Shown: piece after piece, positions 58,993 through 64,000 of the stretch
Numbering within the stretch: position 1 is the first letter of the stretch
How the letters are laid out: each line of letters starts with the position of its first letter
Assembly (NCBI RefSeq): GCF_001895145.1
Contig: NZ_BDIR01000010.1
Coordinates: forward strand, 31,564-95,563
DNA: 64,000 nt
Direction: 5' to 3'
DNA from: Arcobacter sp. LA11
Lineage (GTDB): Bacteria; Campylobacterota; Campylobacteria; Campylobacterales; Arcobacteraceae
Program-made: the position numbers and the translations under genes
The notes under the pieces: generated by a model
Database searches by the model: none
The model's input: the letters and a program-made list of their open reading frames with translations, nothing else
What the model was told of the DNA's origin: nothing

Positions 58993-61395
58993 ATGTTTAA
59001 ATTTGAAGAGCATGATGCATCGAACTATTTAGATGTAGAGAATGAAGACTTAGTTGTAACAAACCTTTTAGATAAATATGAAATATCCTCAAAAACTACT
59101 TTTTTATACAATGTGAATGACGATTATCATGCATTAATGGAATATATAAGTGAACAATACATTGATGAAAAAGTGATTCCAGAAGATATTATTGAACAAC
59201 TTACTTCTAATATAAATTTTAAAACTTATTTACTTACAGCAATTCAAGAAAAAATGAATAACATACTATCTGATAACTCAACAATAGTATTTAAAGAGAT
59301 TGTTACTATTGTAAACTTATTGTCTTTTGGGAAAAAGTTTGAAATTTTTGAAAGCTATAACTTTTATAATCTTGAAGAACTTGGCCTACTATTTAGAGAG
59401 TTTGAAGAAAAACTAAAAGAACTTAAAGATAGTGATGAAAGAGACTTTATAATTACTTTTAATCATTATACAATACTTATAGAAGTGGTAAATGAGCTAT
59501 GTACTATAAACTCAACAGATGTATTAAGAAAAAAAACAATCAATCCTATTATAGATACTCTTAGTGAAACTATAAATATCGTAAAGTATAATGTTAAACT
59601 AGATGAAATTCAAATCAATACACTAAATAATATATTAGGAAAGTTACTATTTTATTATTCACATATACCATTTATAAATACTACAAATAAAGATTCTCAA
59701 TACCTAATTGATGAATTTAAATTTAACTTTGAAAAACTTTGTGATGGATATCAACTATCGAAAAATACTAATTTTGGTGGAGATTTAAACAACGAAGAAT
59801 ATTATAAAATATTTTTAAACTCAAATACAACTCTACTTTCTACTTTAATATATAAACTTGATATCACTTATAAATATGATGAATTTAAAGATATCGAAAA
59901 ATTTAAAAAGATAATAGAACTTTATATAAGTGTAATAGAACATACTCAAATACCTAAATTTGAAGATGTACTCGATTTTAAAACTCATCTTTTAAACAAC
60001 TATATTTATATTTATAATAAAGAACTTGAAACAGATAATTATTTATATATGATAGATGAATTTATTGAAAATCCAGATTTTAATAGTTCAAATATGCATA
60101 TAATTCATTCTTTAGTACTTTTTGCTTCAAATATAAATGATGAAAAACTATTAAAAATTCTAGAAATTCTAATAAAGCTAGATAAATTTAAAAATGATTA
60201 TCATGAATTTTATAAATTAAATGTCTGTGATGTTATTATAAATAGATTTACCTATTCACAAAGTCAAATAATGACAAAAGAGTTAGTAAAAGGTATTGTA
60301 GAATATGTTGAAACAAATAAAATTGCATCACATTTAATGTCAATATACTCTAAAATATATTTATCTTTGTCTTTATACTATTCTTACTATAGTGATTTTA
60401 AATCATTAGAATACTCAAAACTATATTATTTTAACTATGTAGGAATAAATGGTAAAGATTTACTTGAAAATGAATACTCAAAACTAAATAGAGATATTTT
60501 ATATAATCATGGAAAAAAATCTATTGAAGAAATGGATTTAGAAAATGTAATGATATCAGACTCTAAATGTATTGAAATTGGAACAAAACTATTAAAGATT
60601 TTCTTTGAACAACAAGAGATAAATTTAAAATATACTATAAATCAAAAACTATCAAACATAGTCACAGACATTTTTACAAACGATGGATTAAATGATGATT
60701 TATTAAATAAACATATTGAAGGATTTATTTCTAGAGATATTTTCCATGGATTAATATTTGTATCTATAGAAGGTTTATGTGAAAATGAATGTACTCTAAT
60801 AGATTTAGGATATGAAAAAATAGAAATTCCATTAATAGATGGATATAAACTAAGAATGGCATATTCAAATGTTTATAAAAATATTTTTGAAAATATTTAT
60901 GAAAATAATAAAGATTATATAAAACAGAATATTATCAACTTAATAATAAGCTATATAAAAAGTATTCCTATTTACTATGATAAAGTTACAAGACTCTATA
61001 ACTTAGATAAACTCCAAACAGATTTAAATAAAAAAAATGAGGAAGAGTTTATATTCATAGAATATTATATAAATAACTTAGTAGATCTAAATAAAAAATA
61101 TAGTTATTCAAAAACAAATGCATTATTTAAAGAATATGCAAACAAAATAAATGAAATTTCACCTGCATACAGAATGTCTGGACCAAAACTTGGACTTATT
61201 TTAAATTCTAAAGAAGATTATAACTCTTTAATAGAAAAGATTAAAAAGGTCTCTATTACATATAATAGTGAAGTTATAAATTTAGATTTAATATTTGCTG
61301 TTACTTGGGGAAATAAAAATAATATTTTAGAGAAATCATCTCATTGTGTTAGTTTAGCACTAACTAATAAAGAAAAGTATTATGAGTTTAAGTAA
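58993..61395 (+). CDS. Large protein with degenerate C-terminal GGDEF domain
   Basis: 800 residues, AT-rich and strongly helical throughout (probably TPR-like or coiled repeats; no signal peptide or membrane helix). The last ~150 residues follow a GGDEF outline: YDKVTRLYNLDKLQTDL at the entry, FIEYYINNLVDLNKKYSY, and R727-M-S-G-P-K-L733 where an active enzyme has R-Y-G-G-D-E-F. The catalytic residues are lost, so it cannot make cyclic di-GMP by the usual mechanism and may bind a nucleotide or a protein instead. AAAGGTG precedes the start. Function unknown. Confidence 0.75.
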   Translation: MFKFEEHDASNYLDVENEDLVVTNLLDKYEISSKTTFLYNVNDDYHALMEYISEQYIDEKVIPEDIIEQLTSNINFKTYLLTAIQEKMNNILSDNSTIVFKEIVTIVNLLSFGKKFEIFESYNFYNLEELGLLFREFEEKLKELKDSDERDFIITFNHYTILIEVVNELCTINSTDVLRKKTINPIIDTLSETINIVKYNVKLDEIQINTLNNILGKLLFYYSHIPFINTTNKDSQYLIDEFKFNFEKLCDGYQLSKNTNFGGDLNNEEYYKIFLNSNTTLLSTLIYKLDITYKYDEFKDIEKFKKIIELYISVIEHTQIPKFEDVLDFKTHLLNNYIYIYNKELETDNYLYMIDEFIENPDFNSSNMHIIHSLVLFASNINDEKLLKILEILIKLDKFKNDYHEFYKLNVCDVIINRFTYSQSQIMTKELVKGIVEYVETNKIASHLMSIYSKIYLSLSLYYSYYSDFKSLEYSKLYYFNYVGINGKDLLENEYSKLNRDILYNHGKKSIEEMDLENVMISDSKCIEIGTKLLKIFFEQQEINLKYTINQKLSNIVTDIFTNDGLNDDLLNKHIEGFISRDIFHGLIFVSIEGLCENECTLIDLGYEKIEIPLIDGYKLRMAYSNVYKNIFENIYENNKDYIKQNIINLIISYIKSIPIYYDKVTRLYNLDKLQTDLNKKNEEEFIFIEYYINNLVDLNKKYSYSKTNALFKEYANKINEISPAYRMSGPKLGLILNSKEDYNSLIEKIKKVSITYNSEVINLDLIFAVTWGNKNNILEKSSHCVSLALTNKEKYYEFK

Positions 61396-61418
61396 TTAAG
61401 ACTAAGGTCTTAATTACT
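61391..61418. terminator. Bidirectional hairpin between convergent genes
   Basis: AGTAATTAAGAC (61391-61402) / GTCTTAATTACT (61407-61418), perfect 12-bp stem with TAAG loop, covering both stop codons. No T-run. Confidence 0.55.
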
Positions 61419-62232
61419 CATCTAACAATCTGTCTTGTAATTTTTCTACTGCTGATTCAAGATTTTTAACATCTAAACCATATCTTGTAGCTTTTGCAAT
61501 ACCTTTTTGAATATTTTCTTCACTTAAGGGATCAGTGATATTACAAATAGTTTTTATAACATCAAGTATTTCAGTTCTATTTTCATATTCACTATCACAA
61601 TTTTCAATATCATCAACAAACTCAATAACATTAATTAAATTATCACTTAATTTCCAATGCTTAAAAATACTAGCAGTGATTTGAGATGTTGTCATTCCAG
61701 AAACTTCTTTTTCTGCTTCTGCTAAAGTTTTACCAGAAGAAAGTAAAGTTTTAAACTCTTCTGTTTTCCCTTCACTATCAATTACATCTGCAAGGATAAA
61801 TTTTCCAGCTTCTTGTAATAAAGCAGGTAAAACTAGCTCTTCTTTTAAATCAAACGAAACTTTTGTAAGCCACATTGATGTAAGAGTTGTTGCTAGATTT
61901 GACGCTCTCATAAAATCATCACTATTTATTCCATAAACAGATAAGTTTGTTTTTAATAGATTTTGTACTGTTCCACCTATTGCAATAGATATAGTAAAGT
62001 TTATTCCTAATAAATTAATAGCTTTGCTCGCTGTTTCAACTTTACTTCTAAAACCAAACATTGCAGAGTTAGAAACCTTTAAAAGTGTTGATACAATCAA
62101 TGCATCTTTTTCAATAATTTTTAGTAATTCAAATGCCTCTTTTTCACTACTTTGCCGAAACTCTTCAATTTCTGTAATTGTCTTTGGTAAAGGGGGTAGA
62201 GATTCAATCTTTTCTATAATACTTTCGTTCAA
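61414..62232 (-). CDS. HDOD-domain protein
   Basis: 272 residues. PPLPKTITEIEEF and KIIEKDALIVSTLLKVSNSAMFGFRSKVETASKAINLLG match HDOD domains, related to HD phosphohydrolases but without the metal-binding HD, so likely a signalling or binding protein. Convergent with the dead-GGDEF gene. Confidence 0.9.
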   Translation of the reverse strand: MNESIIEKIESLPPLPKTITEIEEFRQSSEKEAFELLKIIEKDALIVSTLLKVSNSAMFGFRSKVETASKAINLLGINFTISIAIGGTVQNLLKTNLSVYGINSDDFMRASNLATTLTSMWLTKVSFDLKEELVLPALLQEAGKFILADVIDSEGKTEEFKTLLSSGKTLAEAEKEVSGMTTSQITASIFKHWKLSDNLINVIEFVDDIENCDSEYENRTEILDVIKTICNITDPLSEENIQKGIAKATRYGLDVKNLESAVEKLQDRLLDE

Positions 62233-62288
62233 AACAAAACTCCTATTGCAAAAAAATTTATTTATAAATTATATCAGAATAACCTTAT

Positions 62289-63392
62289 TTATACATTGAA
62301 ACGGAAATGCATAACATCGCCATCTTGAACAATATAATCTTTTCCTTCAAGTCTTAACTTACCAGATTCTTTACATTTTGACTCACCACCAAGACCAACA
62401 AAATCTTCATAAGAAATTACCTCAGCTTTAATAAAACCTTTTTCAAAATCATTATGAATAACTGCTGCAGCTTGTGGAGCTTTTGTATCTTTTTTAATAG
62501 TCCATGCTCTAACTTCAACTTTTCCAGCTGTAAAATACGATTGAAGCCCAAGCTTGTCAAATGCAGTATGTATAATTTGTTCAAGTCCTGATTCTTCAAC
62601 ACCTAAATCAGTTAAAAACTCTTTAGCTTCATCATCTTCAAGACCAACAAGTTCTTCTTCAATTTTTGCACAAAGTACAATTACATCAGCATTTACTTCT
62701 TTAGCATGTTCTTTTACAATATTAACTAAATCATTTCCACCATCAGCTAATGAATCTTCATCTACATTTGCACCATAAATTACATCTTTATTTGATAAAA
62801 ATCTTAATTCTTTATCCATTGATATAAAATGTTCATTTTCTAAATCATCAAAAGATTTAACTGGTTTTAAATCCTCTAAATGATTTAATAAAGCAGTTGC
62901 AACTACTAGTTGTGCTGCTGCTTCTTTAGAACCTTTTGATTGTTTTTTTAATTTTTCAATTTTTTTCTCACATTGAGTAATATCTGCATAGATTAATTCT
63001 GTTTCAATTATTTCAATATCTCTTAAAGGATTAATTTCTCCTTCAACATGAACAATATTTTCATCTTCAAAACATCTAACCATATGTAAAATAACTTCTA
63101 CTTCTCTAATATTTGATAAAAATTGATTTCCTAAACCTTCACCTTTTGAAGCACCTTTAACAAGTCCTGCAATATCAACAAAATCAATTGTTGAATGCTG
63201 AATTTTGTCAGGAACTACAATTTTTGCTAATTCTTCTAATCTTTTATCAGGTACTGGAACAATTGCCTTATTTGGCTCAATTGTACAAAATGGATAATTT
63301 TGTGCTTCTGCATTTTGCGCTTTTGTTAAAGCATTAAAAGTTGTTGATTTACCTATATTTGGAAGTCCTACTATTCCTACACCTAATCCCAT
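62289..63392 (-). CDS. ychF: Redox-regulated ATPase YchF
   Basis: 367 residues. Obg-related fold: GIVGLPNIGKSTTFNALT (P-loop), DIAGLVKGASKGEGLGNQFL (switch II), and a C-terminal TGS-like domain (VGLGGESKCKESGKLRLEGKDYIVQDGDVMHFRFNV). Prefers ATP over GTP; associated with ribosomes and oxidative stress response in other bacteria. Confidence 0.96.
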   Translation of the reverse strand: MGLGVGIVGLPNIGKSTTFNALTKAQNAEAQNYPFCTIEPNKAIVPVPDKRLEELAKIVVPDKIQHSTIDFVDIAGLVKGASKGEGLGNQFLSNIREVEVILHMVRCFEDENIVHVEGEINPLRDIEIIETELIYADITQCEKKIEKLKKQSKGSKEAAAQLVVATALLNHLEDLKPVKSFDDLENEHFISMDKELRFLSNKDVIYGANVDEDSLADGGNDLVNIVKEHAKEVNADVIVLCAKIEEELVGLEDDEAKEFLTDLGVEESGLEQIIHTAFDKLGLQSYFTAGKVEVRAWTIKKDTKAPQAAAVIHNDFEKGFIKAEVISYEDFVGLGGESKCKESGKLRLEGKDYIVQDGDVMHFRFNV

Positions 63393-63651
63393 TTATAACC
63401 TTTTTATTTATTCTTTTATATCCTTGTGTTCTAAGGAATTTTAAAACAGATTATAAACGAAAAAGGCAAAAAAGTAGATAAAATGACTATTATTCGGTGC
63501 TTTAAAAGTTCAAATTCTTTAAACTTTTATCATATTTTTTCTCACAATATAATTTTAATACTAAAAAATTTACTAAATAAGGATTTTTATTCATTTAGAT
63601 AATAATTTAACTTAAGTATAATCTTCATATAAAATATAAGGGTTAATACAT

Positions 63652-64000
63652 GTCTCTCATAAAAATAATACTACTTTTAATTATTAGTTCCGTAATCTAT
63701 GCAAAACCAATTGTAATAAATGATAAAACAAATTTCATTGATTTATTACCTTATTCACAAATTTATATTGATAAAACTAGAAAACTTTCAATAAATGATA
63801 TACAAAAAAAAGAAATTACTTTTAAAAAAAATAGTCAATCACTTTTAGGATTTGGTTATTCACCAAAATTTGATGTATGGATTAAATTTACATTACAAAA
63901 TGATTCAGACAAAATAATTTATAAGATAATAGAGTATGATAATACTCTTACATCAAAAGTAGTCTTTTTTGATCCAAATAATAAATATCTAGAAAAAAGA
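63652..64000 (+). CDS. 7TMR-DISM-type sensor protein (N-terminal part)
   Basis: Starts at ATG 63652 with AAGGG nearby and runs off the right edge (116 residues seen). Signal peptide IKIILLLIISSVIYA, then a beta-rich domain with SPKFDVWIKFTLQND, the pattern of 7TMR-DISMED2 extracellular domains, usually followed by seven membrane helices and a histidine kinase or GGDEF output. The output domain is beyond the window. Confidence 0.75.

Noticed and set aside
63393..63651. Gene in the 259-base gap after ychF
   Set aside because: No supported coding frame; only a weak inverted repeat TAAAAGTT/AACTTTTA (63503-63529) and AT-rich sequence likely holding the promoter of the right-edge gene.
1..64000. 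CRISPR array, tRNA, rRNA or transposase
   Set aside because: None seen: no regular direct repeats, no cloverleaf sequences with CCA ends recognised, and no DDE transposase motifs.

Overview
The window looks like an AT-rich chromosomal segment of a Campylobacterota bacterium, most likely from the Arcobacter group (Arcobacteraceae). This is inferred from the overall gene content and protein style: an S10-spc ribosomal operon without rpmD and with a zinc-type S14, a short adenylate kinase, a RecO of the short epsilon type, MurF with an N-terminal membrane region, an LctP-type lactate permease and many large chemotaxis and signalling proteins. No rRNA, tRNA, CRISPR array, transposase or prophage block was seen. 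Coding density is very high and no stretch over 300 bases lacks a gene.

Layout. 1-10.8 kb: end of a YkvI-like membrane protein, a radical SAM protein, a PsiE-like protein, an ADP-ribosylglycohydrolase-family protein, an exported DUF4139-type protein with a small J-domain gene, a DsbA-family thioredoxin-fold protein, an orphan Cache histidine kinase, lactate permease, a membrane J-domain protein with a SprT-like protease, and a LysE exporter. 10.9-17.1 kb: AraC regulator, glutathione peroxidase, an SRAP-family protein, uvrC, alr and a Sel1-repeat protein. 17.1-30.5 kb: a nitrate-sensor-type chemoreceptor, CinA-like protein, adk, bioA, YgiQ, an unusual ZnuA-like protein, aspS, a lipoprotein, a UDG-family protein, a small HTH protein with an operator-rich promoter, and a diguanylate cyclase. 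30.5-41.3 kb: one long minus-strand S10-spc ribosomal operon (rpsJ to infA, with secY and map), starting from a perfect-consensus promoter and ending at a strong hairpin terminator. 41.4-50.8 kb: unknown genes including a zinc-ribbon membrane protein, a fatty acid hydroxylase/sterol desaturase-family enzyme, def, an isolated protein with a HEPN-like R-x4-H motif between repeat-rich spacers, HIT protein, and murF-hydrolase-ddl-ruvA. 50.9-64 kb: a chemoreceptor with a heme-binding CxxCH in its periplasmic domain facing a CheZ-like gene, truD, thiL, superoxide reductase, three lipoproteins, ppnP, recO, an 800-residue protein with a dead GGDEF domain, an HDOD protein, ychF, and the start of a 7TM-DISM sensor.

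How the genes work together. Most of the window is housekeeping: translation (ribosomal operon, aspS, def, map, infA, truD), peptidoglycan precursor synthesis (alr, ddl, murF), DNA repair (uvrC, ruvA, recO, UDG, SRAP) and cofactors (bioA, thiL). Around this sit sensing modules (two chemoreceptors, a histidine kinase, GGDEF and HDOD proteins) and oxidative defence (glutathione peroxidase, superoxide reductase) fitting a motile microaerophile. The best candidates for something undescribed are the HEPN-like gene at 45.1-46.3 kb, the small HTH gene with its operator cluster and downstream 78-base hairpin at 28.8-29.2 kb, the heme-type chemoreceptor next to a CheZ-like gene at 50.9-53.5 kb, and an SRAP protein whose usual catalytic Cys2 is proline. 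Functions are assigned from sequence reading alone; no database search was possible.
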